In this document: positions 24,100 to 37,054 of the stretch, piece by piece
Numbering within the stretch: the first letter of the stretch is position 1
How the letters are laid out: each line of letters starts with the position of its first letter
Origin: Anseranas semipalmata
Lineage: Eukaryota > Chordata > Aves > Anseriformes > Anseranatidae
Assembly: GCA_013399115.1 (NCBI GenBank)
Contig: VXAA01005226.1
Location: forward strand, 118,509-182,508
Reading direction: 5' to 3'
DNA length: 64,000 bases
Made by a program: the position numbers and the translations under genes
The notes under the pieces: generated by a model
Databases searched by the model: none
What the model saw: only the letters and a program-made list of their open reading frames with translations
Told to the model about the DNA's origin: nothing

Positions 24100-27000
24100 T
24101 GGCTTTTTGAAGTTATTAGCTTAAAAGACAATATAAATAGCTGTTTTCTTTCATTTTCTTTCCCATGCTGTTCAGAAATACACAATAAATCACAGAACAA
24201 ATGCTGATTTCTATAACAGAGACTATTATAAGGTCATTTTTGCTTTGTAAAATTTGGATCTGTTTTTAATTTTTTTCTTCCATTGGACTGATATTTGAAA
24301 TAACTGACTTTCCCCACTAGAATAATATGGATGGTCATCTCATGAAATCTTAAAAACCATTAGGCATTTCAGGTGATAGCCAAGTATGGAGTTGAACAGT
24401 GTGATAAAACAGCCAGTATTTTCTGAAATGCCTTCAATCTTCACTTATTTTATGTAATAAGTGGCTGAAACAGTCATTTCATGAAAGAATTGCAAATTTT
24501 CAGTCTTTTTTTTTTCGGAGTAGCTGCTTCCACAGTATTGTCATAATACATACAGATTGTGTGCCATTTGGGTTTAAACTTCTGAAGGCCAGTTTAGTGC
24601 AGGGATAATTTTATTCTTGCAAGTTCAATTTAACTTACAAGCCTCTTTTTGTTATGTTAAATTTTGTAATGATATTTCCAGACACATTTCCAGTCTTGAA
24701 CATATACTGATTCATCTGCTCCTTCTATAGCAAAGGATGGGAACAGCAACAGAAGAAGGAAAAAGAGGTTGGGATCTGTCTCCAGGTATGTGGAGTTCAA
24801 ACCCATTCATGTTTCTCTGTACATAGCCCATAGACATAGAAAGGCTCTCCCGTTGTCCAAGGATGTGATTCAAGGTTGTCCACCACAGGATTTTCCTCCA
24901 ATGCAGATACAGTCCATGCTGCCCTTTCTTATTTTTGTATTTTTTCCCATGCTTTTGTAGCACCTGACTAAAGAAACCTCTGTAGTCTTTTCCTCTTCTG
25001 AAGAAAAGTTTTGGGAATACCAAAGGCTATCTGCATTACTTACCATGTGTTCTCCTGCATCTTTGTTAGTGATCACGGTGCCACCACTAGTACATGCCTC
25101 CTGCCTCAGCCATGGTCAAGTTGTTGTGTTTCTCTCTGTTGTAGACCTCTAAAATAGATGAGAAGTTGTGCGGTCTTTTCCATGAGTGCCATTCACTTAG
25201 CATGCAACTCCTCTAGAGGCAGAGGTCAGGGTCTTGCTTCCCAAATTTATATGAAGAATTCAAACATGCTGTTGAATTTCCATGTTAACATCTGTCTTGA
25301 CTCTCTTTCTGGCACTGGGCAGGTGGTCTTTCTTTACCATGACCCCGCTACAGATTAGGTTGCCTGTGGATTTGGCGGCTCTGCCCCCAGTCAGTTGCAT
25401 GTTACCCTGGTCAGCTATGGGCCTGGCACAATTTCTGTTAGGAAGACCTAAGAGTCAGGTGAGCCCCAGTCACACACTGGGGGCACACAACTACCTGAGG
25501 GTGCAGCTACCAAAGCTGGTGGCTCTGAGGCTTGTGGCAAACGGTGAAACCATCCAGGCCCTCCCAAACAGGAGGCATTACTGGAAGGGCGGGATGTGTT
25601 GCTAGAAGGAAGGGAAAGCAGGAGCCAGCCTGTCTGCTGCCTCATGAGAGGAAAGAGGACTATATAATACAGTTATATTTTAGGGAATTGATAATGCGTA
25701 TTATCTTTATAGGTATTTCTCTTTTTAACAAAAAATATCTTGTTTATTAAGCAACTGTTTGCACGTGGGCAAAATTACCTCACTAAGTAACAGAAAGTAT
25801 AGCTTGATTTCCTGAGGTTTGTGGCTGGGAGCTCAAACTGGTGTTTTATTAATGATCCCTTGACTTTTGAAACCAGCACTGATCAAGCTCTACCCATAGG
25901 GTTTACTTACAGGGAGAGCACAAACAAGGTAATAATTCTCTGAGAACAGAAGAAATGAGTCTGCCTCATTAATGGGTCTGCCTCCTTCAGGAATTCCTAT
26001 GCCCACCTCTCCCAGACTTGGAGAGAGCTTCAAGTGCCTGAAACCCCCTTCCTGGCTTGCAGCTGTGGAGATCCCTCCTTCCTCTGGCAGCACTGCTAGT
26101 CTAATATGCTCTGGTCCTTGGGACCATAGGGAAATGGAAATGGAAATGCAAGGTGATGTGGGCCTTTGGAAAACTGCCTGGAAAGAAAAAATCTGAAGCC
26201 TAAGGGGGATAAGAAAAGTAGGACTAAACTCTGACAAATGCCCCAAACCAGCATTGCTGCAAAAAAAGCAACCTTGCTGTATTTATCCTTGCATCAACAT
26301 GATTTTGCATGGTTCACTGGTGAGCTAAAGAGGGAAATGATGCAGCTGAAAGCCATGCAGGAGAAGAATCCCAACCCTATGGAAACGGTGATGTGGAAGT
26401 GGGAGCAAGGAGTGATGGAGGTCAAGTTTGCTCCTGTCAGTGAGATTTCCACTTTTTGACAGCGTTAAGGATTTCATAAACAACAACGTGAGATGAAGTC
26501 CAGAGACAGTCTGTGTTATCTTGCCTCTGTGTGGCAGAAACATGCTTATACTCTGCCTTCCTATCCTTTTCCCCATCACCTTTTCCAGTGCCTGTGCCCT
26601 CTATGTTCTGCTGTTGTAGAGCTTTTTTTGTTCTTGTGTGGTTGTTTTCTAATCCAAAGCTCTCCTCTGTAATCTAGAGTCAGCAAAATCAAGGTCTCTT
26701 TTAAGGCTGTGGTATCTCTGACCAAACAGATGATGGCAACTGGAATTTCCCCCTTCCTCTATGGACTGGCTCCTGCATTTCTGCAGCTCCCCACTTCTGC
26801 CTCCATCACCACTGGTCACAGGAGCTGCTTGGCTACATTTTAGATGCTGCTCTGGCCTTGTCTGCGCTTTCATTTTCAGGAGACTCTTCTTCCACGGCCT
26901 TGCCTGGCAGCACCTCCAGTCCCTCCTCAGCCCTCGCAGGGGGAGTGAGCAGGAAGGTTGACCAGGAGGGTGGGAGAGATCAAGACTGATGTTGAGGGGC

Positions 27001-27670
27001 AAAGCAGGAGGAAGCTGGAGGGAACAGCACCCCATCCTCCCCACAAGCCCTGTCAGCACCCTTGCTGGAAGCACCGCTTCTGTCACCACCTGGCAGGGCA
27101 ATTCCTGCCAATGTTAACCCAGACTTCATTCTCACTGGGCAGGAGGAGGCTTTCTCTGCCAGACTCACAATGTGAGATGAGTGGCAGATGTAAAGTTTGT
27201 CTAGGCAGTCCCATCAAAATCATGATTTGGTGCTGACTAGTACCACCAACTCAAAGCATAGATTACATCCCCCTCATTCTGCCCACTAGTATCATGAATT
27301 AACATTAATATTATTAGTACCAATTTCCATTTGGAAAAAAAGAAAATCACTGTCTGGTATTTTTTGTGATGCCATGGTGCAGGGTCTTGCAAATATATAC
27401 ATTTTTACAAGAATTAAACTACTTGTGATTTTAACACATTCATGAACAAGGTTAGTTAAGCTGTATTGTCAGGATGCACTATTTGTAAAAATATGTTTTA
27501 TTTTTCAAATTTAATTTTTTTTTAACTTTTTGAGCAAATAGCCATTTTGTGTTAACAACTTTATTACAACAAAAGATTTATAATATAGTGTTACAAAGGT
27601 ATGCAGTGCTTACAGAATGCACATAAGACATTTTCATCCACCAATAATGTTGCTATAAGAGAAAACAGAA
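24100..27670. other. Intergenic; GC-richer block at about 25.3-27.2 kb
   Basis: No gene recognised. The part from about 25,300 to 27,200 is richer in G and C and carries several open frames of 70 to 150 codons on both strands. They overlap one another, have no recognisable domain, and lack matched splice sites. It may contain an old unrecognised repeat or a non-coding transcript. Confidence 0.4.
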
Positions 27671-27674
27671 ATGT

Positions 27675-28768
27675 GTCATAGAGTCAGAGAATATCTGAGT
27701 TGGAAGGGACCCACCAGGATCATCGAGTCCAACTCCTGGCTCCACACAGGACCACCCCAAAATCAAACCATACGTCTGAGAGCGTTGTCCAACTGCTTCC
27801 TGAGCTGTGACAGGCTTGGTGCCGTGACCACTTCCCTGGGGAGCCTGTCCCCATGCCCAAGCACCCTCTCAGAGAACCTTTTCCGAACTTCCAGCCTGAA
27901 CCTTCCCTGCCGCAGCTTGATGCCGTTCCCTGGGGTCCTATTGCTGGTCACCAGAGAGCAGAGACCAGCGCCTGCCCCTCCGCTTCCCTCGTGAGCCAGC
28001 TGTAGGCCGCCATGAGCTCTCCTTTCAGCCTCCTCTTCTCCAGGCTGAACAAACCGAGTGACTTCAGCCGCTCCTCATATGTCTCGCCCTCTAGAGCCTT
28101 CACCATCTTCGTAGCCCACCTTTGCACACTCTACTCTTCTCTAACAGTTTTATGCCCTTCTTACCTGGTGGCACCCAAACCTGCACAAGGTACTTGAGGT
28201 GAGGTTGCACCAGCGTGGCATAGGGTGGGACGATCGCTTCCCTTGACCGGCTAGCAATGGTGTGCTTGGTGCACTCCAGGACACGGTTGTCCCTTTTGGC
28301 TGCTGGGGCACACTGTTGGCTCACAGTCAACTTGCTGTTGACCTCTAGAACCTTTCCCTTTCCATGGGGCTGCCCTCAACCTCTCATTCCGCAGTCTGTG
28401 TGTATAGACAGGGCTGCCCTGTCCCAGGTGCGTGTGCTTGGTGCACTCCAGGACACGGTTGTCCCTTTTGGCTGCTGGGGCACACTGTTGGCTCACAGTC
28501 AACTTGCTGTTGACCTCTAGAACCTTTCCCTTTCCATGGGGCTGCCCTCAACCTCTCATTCCGCAGTCTGTGTGTATAGACAGGGCTGCCCTGTCCCAGG
28601 TGCAAAGTCCAGCACTTACTCTTGTTAAATTTCATACAGTTGGTGGCTGCCCAGCTCTCCAGATCGTCAAGATCTCTTTGCAAGGCCTCTCTACCCTTGA
28701 GGGAGTCAACAGCTACTCCTAATTTAGTATCATCTGTAAGCTTATTTAGTATGCATTCAATTATTTAA
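27675..28768 (-). mobile_element. CR1 retrotransposon 3' part (reverse), interrupted
   Basis: Begins with the reverse complement of the CR1 3' end (TCATAGAGTCAGAGAATATC, then GAGTTGGAAGGGACC) and continues through blocks typical of CR1: ACCACTTCCCTGGGGAGCCTG, CTTCTCCAGGCTGAACAA, and CTTGTTAAATTTCATACAGT. It contains an internal tandem duplication (28261-28603). It is broken near 28768 by another CR1 and resumes at 29128. Confidence 0.93.
28261..28603 (-). repeat. 172-bp perfect tandem duplication inside CR1
   Basis: 28261-28431 and 28433-28603 read the same base for base, with a period of 172. The surrounding CR1 is old and diverged, so the duplication is much younger than the element, or is an assembly error. 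Confidence 0.92.
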
Positions 28769-28769
28769 C

Positions 28770-29127
28770 CTACAGAAAAGGAGGCTCAGGGGAGCTCTCT
28801 ACAACTACCTCAAAGGAGGTTGTAGCAAGGTGGGGGTCAGTCTCTTCTCCCAAGCAACAAGCAATAGGACAAGAAGAAATGGCCTCAAGTTGCCCCAGGG
28901 GAGGTTGAGGTTGGATATTAGGAAAAATTTCTTCACTGAAAGGGTTGTGAGGCATTGGAACAGGCTGCCCAGGGATGTAGTTGAGTCACCATCCCTGGAG
29001 GTTTTCAAAAGACATGTAGATGTGGTGCTTAGGGACATGGCTTAGTGTTAGACTTAGCAGTGCTAGGTTAACAGTTAGACTGATGATCTTAGAGGTCTTT
29101 TCCAACCTAAATGATTCTATGATTCTA
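28770..29127 (+). mobile_element. CR1 inserted into the older CR1
   Basis: Sense-orientation CR1 3' part: GGCTCAGGGGAGCTCTCTAC, TGCCCCAGGGGAGGTTGAGG, TTCACTGAAAGGGTTGTGAG, AACAGGCTGCCCAGGGATGT, ending AACCTAAATGATTCTATGAT then TCTAA, the CR1 3' terminus. It splits the reverse-oriented CR1, which continues on both sides. Confidence 0.92.
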
Positions 29128-29290
29128 AGTCCTGCATCCAGATCATTTATATAAACATTAAAGAGAACTGGGCCTAAAATGAAGCCCTGGGGAACCCTGC
29201 TAGTGACTGGCCACCAGCCTGATATAACCCCACTTACTATAACCCTTTCATCTCAAACCTGTCTCCTCTCCTGCCACAGGGTAAAACTGC
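29128..29290 (-). mobile_element. Continuation of the interrupted CR1 (reverse)
   Basis: CATCCAGATCATTTATATAA, AGAGAACTGGGCCTAAAATG and AGCCCTGGGGAACCCTGCTA, then GTGACTGGCCACCAGCCTG, continue the CR1 body from before the nested insertion. Confidence 0.88.
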
Positions 29291-31347
29291 TTCATGTACT
29301 TTTAAACTAAATCTGGGTCAGAGCAGTTTATTGCTTTTTTAATGACACATAATTAACTGGTAGTCAGTGAACTACACATTCAAGCTGACTTCTTCCATGT
29401 TTTAAATGTCCCTGTAGTTCCCCAATTACTGTTTAATCTGGATGGCGGTCTTCTTCATCTTTAACACGCTCCTTTTGGGATCCTTGGGGCAAACGCCTTC
29501 TCAGACAGTTTTGTCTCAAATTCACGCACACTGCAAACTCTCACATTTCTCTCTTAACAGCTGTTGTGATACAGACAATTTGCTAAGGGTGGGCCATGTG
29601 AGCATCCCCACATCTTCCTTGTGTTATGAACTTCAGTGATTTCCAACTTTCGGTGTTATATAGCAGTACTCAGCCTCTGACCTGAAAATACTCTCTCATG
29701 ATCAGACCTACTGAGGGATATAGTGGAGCTTGAAACAGGAAGGAAGACAAGGAAGAACAAATATGGAAGAGATGGGATCCTGTAATCTAACCATCTTGTA
29801 CATCACACTTTGGTGGGACCAAAAGCAATGAACAGTGGTAAGATCATACAGGTACAGCAAGATCTACCAATCATTATTTGATTGCTGTCTGATGAGCAAG
29901 AGATGTTGAAGTAGAAAGAAATGGAAAGATTCGGAAGTATGAAAAGGTGGATTTCAACAGCATCATGAGAAGAGACTTTCACTGGAATTTAATTAGTTGA
30001 TAACCTCTAGTTTGTCAAAAGATTGAGGTATTATTCCTCTAACTCTAAATGAAAAATGTGACTTTATGGAGATGGCAAGAAGAAGAAAGATAAATTAGCC
30101 ATTGCTGTCTTGGATTATAGCAGTCACAGATTTATACTCTTTTTGGGGGGGGAATAGGTGTAAAACAGCAGAGCTATGAAAGCCTGAATGTCTTTCACAG
30201 AATTATTTTGCTGATTTTTTCCAATTTTCAAATGGAGTTCAATTCTGTCTTCAGAGATAGCAACTCACAATGCCTCACTGAGGTATAATAAGCTCTTTAG
30301 CTACACCGGGTTTATTAGTGTTTTCCACCCCTCCAATCCAAGCAGTAACATTTTAATTTCTTCTCCTAGTCCAGGGTACTAAATGTATAGAATTTATTTC
30401 AAACTAAAGGTACTGAGAGTAATTAGTTACAAACTTCTGAATTACACAAAATCAACATAGGATTAAAAAAAACATTGTTACCTTGGAGACCTAAAATATT
30501 TGACTTTTTAAGAGAACACAACTATTGTCTGAATGATCTAAATAAAATGATCCTCACCATACACTTTTTTTTTTTTAATTGAACAAACCTGTAAGTAAAA
30601 CTGCAGGTTTTTGGTCTGAGCTTACAATATTCAGTAATGATATATAATTTTTGTTGTTGGAGACATTTTCACAATGTGGGAAAGAGAACAAAGCTCTTTT
30701 CTGCTGTAATGATACCATCTCCAAAAGGTGATTTTGAGAAAGTCTTTCAGAGAAAAAAAAATATATTGATAGTTTGTTTTTAAAGAGTTGTTTGAATTGT
30801 TCACGTAGAAAGTTATGCTTGTCTTTATAGTGAAGAAACAGACCTATTCAGGTGGAATAACAGCTTCACCAATATTTTATGAGAGCTTGCAGGCAATAAA
30901 TAAGAAATGTATGTGGAAAATTATATAGATCTTTGCATTTCAAAAATACTGTCCCTGATTCCATCAAAAACTGCTCTTTTTCTGTGTTTCTACGTACTTC
31001 GCAAATTCTCTTAAATTCTTCTCCTAGCGCCTCAGATTTCACAAATCTTGATGTAAAAAAAGTAAAGTTGATGAGCCCATGCCCTTTTCTCCCACTCCTC
31101 AAGGTGTATCCACAGCTCACTAGGTAGCGCTGTGAGGAAATCCCAGAGGTAGCCCTCCAGTTTACGAGCTGAGATATGGGGGATTGTTCACCCCATTATT
31201 TCAGGAAGCAGGTGTGCAGAGCCCTCCACAAGTGGGTTATGTTGTTTTGGGGGCCCACCCCAACATGTTGAGGAGTAGGTTTGCTGTGTCTGTCCAGCAC
31301 TGGGCTGGATCTGGCGATCCAGGTCCACGCGTTGCAGGTGGCTGGTG
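29291..31347. other. Intergenic / GPR141 3' flank, nothing recognised
   Basis: No coding exon or known repeat recognised. The right end is the 3' flank of GPR141, and its 3' UTR probably extends into this stretch on the minus strand. Confidence 0.5.
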
Positions 31348-32292
31348 CTAGCAGCAGAAGAACCTGCTTCGAAGCACGCCCACCTTTTGCTTGAAGATGC
31401 GGCTTCCGCTCAGCACAAACGACAGCAGATCCAGGCAGCTGAGGGCAGTTAGACTCAAAAAAACCTCATTGTAGCTTTCTAACTGGTCATAATCGTTCAC
31501 ATGCTGTATGTAGTAGGCCCTAAAGAGGTGATAAGGAAGGAAGCATATTATGATGACACAGATGAAAATCAAGTTTTTCACCTGGGCCCAGAACTCTTGG
31601 TGTGACCAGAGGGAGGTGGAGAGTTTTCTTGACACTTTTATCAGAATGAAAATCTGCAGGCCCAAGAGGACGCAAGTAATACAGGCAACAGTCACAATTA
31701 CCAGGTAGTTCAGGATTTTCACACTGTCTTGATGCAGCTCTTTGTGGAACTTAAAGCATGTTTTATTATCGTACTTCCCTGAGCGTCCATACTCAATGCA
31801 GAAGAGTGGCACCACAAAGATGATGACGAAGATCCATACGGCAATGCTTGCGGCAATGGCGTGCAGCTTCCTATAAAACTCTACCTTATCCTTCCATTGA
31901 AAGAAGATCAGCCACCGGATCACCAGCGTGATCACATAGAATAGGAAGGTCAGGTACATGTGTATGTGCACCATGGCACTTACAATTTTGCAGAATGGCA
32001 TCTGGAAGACCCACTCCTTTTTGACATAGTAGTGCAGGCGGAAGGGCACTGTGAGAAGAAGGAGACCGTGCACCACAACCAGGTTAATGATGGCTGTAGT
32101 GGTCACAGACAGAGTGTTCATCTTGACCAGCACAAATGACATTGCAATGGACCCTATCGCACCTCCAGCAAAGGCAACTGAGTAGGTAGTAATGAGGATG
32201 GCACTCATGGTGTTGGTGTGGGCGAAGGCAGAGGAGGAGCCATTGCTGGCCGTATTTTCTTCAATCATGTTCCTGAAATCTTCCTTGTACAT
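31348..32292 (-). CDS. GPR141: G-protein-coupled receptor 141
   Basis: A 314-residue class A orphan receptor in the plasma membrane, close in length to human GPR141 (about 305). Recognised by family-specific stretches: LVKMNTLSVTT, INLVVVHG, VHIHMYLTFLFYV, KDKVEFYRKLHA, SHQEFWAQVKNL and CFLPYHLFRAYY. Sequons are at N17 and N176. Cys101 and Cys179 form the expected disulphide. Family-typical departures from class A are His75 at the usual TM2 Asp position, IRW at 125-127 instead of DRY, and DLLSF at 288-292 instead of NPxxY. The C-tail is short and basic with two terminal Cys, possible palmitoylation sites. The ATG lies three bases after an acceptor (CATTTTTAG), so the coding exon is complete and the 5' UTR is spliced. 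Known mammalian expression is in myeloid cells; nothing here shows that directly. Confidence 0.97.
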   Translation of the reverse strand: MYKEDFRNMIEENTASNGSSSAFAHTNTMSAILITTYSVAFAGGAIGSIAMSFVLVKMNTLSVTTTAIINLVVVHGLLLLTVPFRLHYYVKKEWVFQMPFCKIVSAMVHIHMYLTFLFYVITLVIRWLIFFQWKDKVEFYRKLHAIAASIAVWIFVIIFVVPLFCIEYGRSGKYDNKTCFKFHKELHQDSVKILNYLVIVTVACITCVLLGLQIFILIKVSRKLSTSLWSHQEFWAQVKNLIFICVIIICFLPYHLFRAYYIQHVNDYDQLESYNEVFLSLTALSCLDLLSFVLSGSRIFKQKVGVLRSRFFCC

Positions 32293-32297
32293 ATTCT
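32293..32297 (-). other. GPR141: Splice acceptor of the GPR141 coding exon
   Basis: Minus strand reads TTCTTTCATTTTTAG|AATATG: acceptor AG at 32297-32296, three bases of UTR, then the start codon. The upstream non-coding exon lies at higher coordinates and was not identified. Confidence 0.7.
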
Positions 32298-35200
32298 AAA
32301 AATGAAAGAATACATAAAAACTAAGGTAAGGTAAGAGTAGAGGGCCCACCTGAAACGCCAGCAGAGCTTTCCATCTGGCTCTTACTCAAGGGGTAAATCC
32401 TGGAATCTCACACATGGAACAAGCTGTAATGGTTATTCAAACATCTTCCAGCCTAGAGAAAAAAGGCTGAGAAGGGTGGGAGGAGGAGCTGCTGTAGTAC
32501 TTGATACGTTACAAGCCATACCCTTAAAAACAAGCATGAATTAGTCATAGGTGAGAAGAGATTCTTAGAGAAATCATGATTGTGGTGGTTTTGAGCTCTC
32601 TGTGTTATTAATTCACCTTTCTTCTGATCATCTGCATGCTTCTTCAGTGAACATTAGAGATATCGTTTGAATTCTGCTACTCATTCATCATTTTGTTTAT
32701 TTGAAGCACAAATCTGCCCTTCCCAGAGCCAGATAATAACCATATGCTGTTCTATCAAAGCTACAAATTTTGTTTCCTACTGTGTGCTGAGTTTTGCACA
32801 CATTACAGTCAATTCCTTCTCCATGGACAGCACATCTAAGTAATGGATTAAATACCATGGATACTCAGGCTCCATGGAGATCCTGCTCAGATCCTGCTAG
32901 CCTGAGCAGCACGTGCAGAGCTGTCCTGGTGCTCAGGGCCATTTCACATCTAATATGTGGTGACAGAGTGTTATGAAATAGGATGTTAGAAAATGTTAGA
33001 AAAGGCCATCTTGGGTTAGTGCAAATAAGCTTTCCTGGCTGGAACTGATGGAGGCTAACTGAAAGTTAACAGAAAGTTTAACATGTATGCTATACATTTT
33101 TAATATAATGCTACTACAAAGAGAGATTAAATGCAATTTTGATAACTCTAATTCTGTAATTTCTGTTCAGATTTTTAAGTATTACAAGAGTATGCGGGAG
33201 AAGAAGAGTTCAGGTAAGGTGTCATCCTGAAGCATGTTTGCATCTATGAAAGTATCAAGAGGATGCCCACATTACAGTCACAGAAAGAAAGTTGGAAAAA
33301 TGGAACAGTGCTGGGCTCTGTACTATCCCGGTTATACTGCTAATGCAACCTGAGAAATCTAATTTAAAGCTGGCTCTGGTATGTCTTCCATTTCACCTGT
33401 GAATCCTGCAACACAAGAAGGTTTTCTTCGTGGGTGAGTTTTTGGAATCTTTTAATATGGCAATGATGTTAACTTCACAAAGTAGTGTCTTTATCTCTGT
33501 GTATGACTGGTATTTCAGCTTGTTTTCATAAATAAGTTGGGAGGGAAAAACGTTATTTAGCAGTTCTCTCTTCTGGAAAAGAGGAAATACCTGTAACAGT
33601 TTTATAAACTGTTTTTGCTTGCAATGAGGCATTAATATTTGTGATGTGTCTCAGATATTTTTATTGTTTCTTAGCAATATTTCTAGGCATTTGCCCCTAC
33701 AGTAATCAAGATCTCTTTACATACTGAAAAATAGGTTATTCTGTTATCCCAATGCAGCCAAGACTTCAGATATTTTATTGCATTAGACATAAATAGAACT
33801 GCCATATCTTAAATTGCATGTGGTGTTTGTTGGTACATACTGACCTTTTCTGTTTGGAAAAGGCGTTCTGAGTTACATGGATAATTATGTCCAGTACATT
33901 ATGAGAAGTAAAACGGGATACAAAGAAAGACCTTCTTGTCAAAGGTGCTGCTTATTGGCACATTGCAACTCTTGCATCAGAAACCATAGAAGTTCCTTCC
34001 AGTTCTGTTCTCATTTCTGAGATGTTGCATTTCAGCCTTAAGCCGTGAAAGCCAGAAGGCATTAGCAATAGCTACTCATCAGTTTCTCAAGTTGTTAAAC
34101 TTTAATTTGAAAAGGTGTCTCTAAAAAGTAGCATTATCACACTGTTTTAATTTAAAATGCATATTTAAAGTTTTAAAAGTGTCACAGCCCTTAAAGCAAC
34201 ATGCTGCAAATGAGGGTAGATGTTAGCAGCCCTGGCAGCAGTGCTGTGCTTGGAGAGGAAGGACCTCTCGTGGTCACTGTTCAGAGTCCAGCAATGAAAC
34301 TTGATCTGAAGGCAGAAAGGAAAAGATACGCAGAAGTCAGATAACTGATATTATCCTCATACAGTCCTATTGGGTGGACAGCTAGTAACCTATTTGTGTC
34401 CACAAATAAGCAACCTAGACACTGAAATGCAGGCTTCTGCAGAATTTTGCAGTCGTTGCTAAGTCCCTTCATTGTAAGATTCTACAGGAAATCTCATTTT
34501 CTTTAATCTTCAAAAAAAAGTTACCAGTAGGTATGATACATGAAATAAGCTTATCAGTTCCCCACTGGTACAGACATCCAACTGAAATGTCATTGTGTGA
34601 TGAGTACAGAGTGTTTGACACTCTGTATGACACAGGATGTTTCACAGAGGAGATGCTGCTTTCTGGTAAGATGAGGCTTCCTATTGTATCAGCTGCAGAA
34701 GTCTCCAAGAGCAGGAAAACATCTCACAGAAGAGGAGAAACAACAGAAGAGATCGCTGAAATGGTACCAAGCTATCTCAGAAATGGTCTTTCCCCATGCT
34801 GCTTAGCCCCTGGCAAATGTTAGCTGGCATAAGCTCTAGCCAACTGTAGCAGCACTCCTTCAGTACTGAAGCCAGCTTCCTTAGAACTAGCTTTTAAGGC
34901 TATCTTATCATCACCCTGCATTTTACAGAGTGACTGTACCCTGTCCACAGAGTTTCAGTTTACTCTCATCCCTTCTTCCCTTGTCCCCACACTGGCCCAT
35001 CCCCAGAGAACATCTGAAGGACTGTGGAGCTCCTTCAGAACAGTATTTTTCAGCTTTGCCTCACCCAGACAGCTTTCCTTCATGCATACTGATACTAGCT
35101 CTTGATGTCTGTAGGAACGGAAGAGCGTGGCAGGGATTTACCCTCATTGCATGTCCAAAGGCAGAGTTTCTCCTCAAAGTTTCAGTGCCTTCCTATCCCC

Positions 35201-37054
35201 TCCCCCTCTAGCTACAGACAGTTCAGTGATATTACTCAAGTTTTGGAGCAAGGTTTGGTCTTCCTCTGCATTAAGTCTCTCATCAGTTGGTTAATTTCTG
35301 CTGGACATGTGCTTTGACCAGTCATGAGGCAATGATGAGCAACCACTTCATCTGAATGCCATAGCAGTTCAAGAGACATCTACTGGTGCCAAGGACTCAG
35401 GGACATTGCCAAAATAGCTACATGTTAGTTTGACAAAGGAGATAGATTGCCAAGAGGCCAGATGCTGGGTACTTTCAGAAATATGATCAGCAAAAAGATT
35501 TGTGTGCATTCAAGATTCATCAGTTTTCAGTGTGGATAACGCCATTACTTTCATTTCCTGTTACTTTCTGCGCAGCACAGTCTGCAGAACTTCCCTGGAC
35601 TGCTCTGGTCAGGCAGAGCGTGTCATTTACAAAATGATTCAGTCTCTGTTAAAATTTTCCCAGTAAAAGCATATTCATTCCAAGATTTAAGAACTCATTT
35701 CTCTTTTATCCTACTGTTAATTATCCTACTGATAAAAACAAAAAAAAAGTAAACCATATTTCTAGACAGAATTTGTATAGGTTCAACTTCCAGGCATAGT
35801 ACATACTTATGTTTCTGCCTTCAGATTTAAAAACCTTTGTCAATTTTTTGCTTTCCCAATAGATACTTAGAGATAAGTAGAGATAAGAGATACTTATCTT
35901 CTTTTTGTCCCAGTCATACTTGTGTCTCCTCACTGAACTCCTCCATGCCATCAAGATTGTGTTCCTATTCTTTGGTTCTTAGATAAACAAGTTTGCATTT
36001 CACAGTAGTAAAATGCCCCTGACTTAGCAATCCAAATCAGTCAGTCACTGACTTGTCCTCTTCACTGCTTACTCTCTTCCCAGGCAGGTTCATCAGTCAC
36101 CATTATGTTACATCAACATTATAGCAGCTTATCACAAAATAAATAAATAAATCACATTTATCAAAAACTATGACACTCCTACAATCTCTGCCAAACAGTG
36201 AGCTCTACTGTCTGTATAACAAGTGTCTGCAAAATTTACCCCCCCGTATATGTCTGCTGAGGGACTGGCAGGCTTTCATGTATTCTGACAGTTGGGTTCT
36301 ACAGAAGAAGCGTTTGCAGCCTGCATGCAGTCAACTGAGAAGTTTCATTTGAATTTGCAGGGGGAAAAAGTTCAATTCAAATGAAGGATTTCTATTTTTG
36401 ACAGACTTAATAAAATGGAAAAAAGAACATTTATCAAAACTGACATCTCTGCATCAAACTAGACTAGGTTGGTAGCAGTGCAAAATACAAATATTATTTA
36501 ACAAAAGCCTGATTAAAATGTGCATTTGTTTCACAAACATCTTCATTTAGTCTCAGAGCTGCTTTCTGTTGAGAGCACTGTAATTGCTTTTCGATTTGCT
36601 CTAATTCCATGCTGTGTTATTGTAATGTAGGCAATGCCACTAGAATAATTGCAATGTTCTCTTAATTTCAAAATAACCACACACACACAAATTTTGAAAT
36701 ATAAATGTCTGCTTAAAGGAAAACATTAGGTATTAAAAATATGAATTTTACGTTTACTCTGCATTTAGATATTGATTTTTCTGAAACAACTTTTAGTGAT
36801 TCCTCTAACTCATTCTCATCCTCTAACTCATTTACTCATGTCCTGTAGTCTGTGTCATCATTACCCTGGCACTTTTTAGTTTAAATCTGGTCTAATGAAC
36901 AATGAATGGGATGGAAAAATATGTTGAGTCCTCTCTTGTTAGAGATTTTCACTGTTTTTGCACAAAAAATGGAAACCACGGAACCTTCCTAATTATTTAC
37001 CACTCTAGCTATTTCATACCAAAGAGAACAAACTTATCCTTCTGGTCTTTACAG
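32298..37054. other. Intergenic / GPR141 5' region, nothing recognised
   Basis: Should contain the GPR141 promoter and 5' UTR exon or exons, which I could not place. Open frames such as the one at 34533-34823 have no family resemblance and no convincing splice sites. Confidence 0.45.

Noticed and set aside
26649..27101. 150-codon minus-strand frame in a GC-richer block
   Set aside because: Overlapping open frames on both strands, no domain and no matched splice sites; composition explains the length.
28012..29045. Many overlapping open frames on both strands
   Set aside because: All lie within CR1 elements and the tandem duplication; they are not host genes.
34533..34823. 96-codon plus-strand frame with mixed polar residues
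   Set aside because: No family resemblance, no acceptor and only a poor donor.
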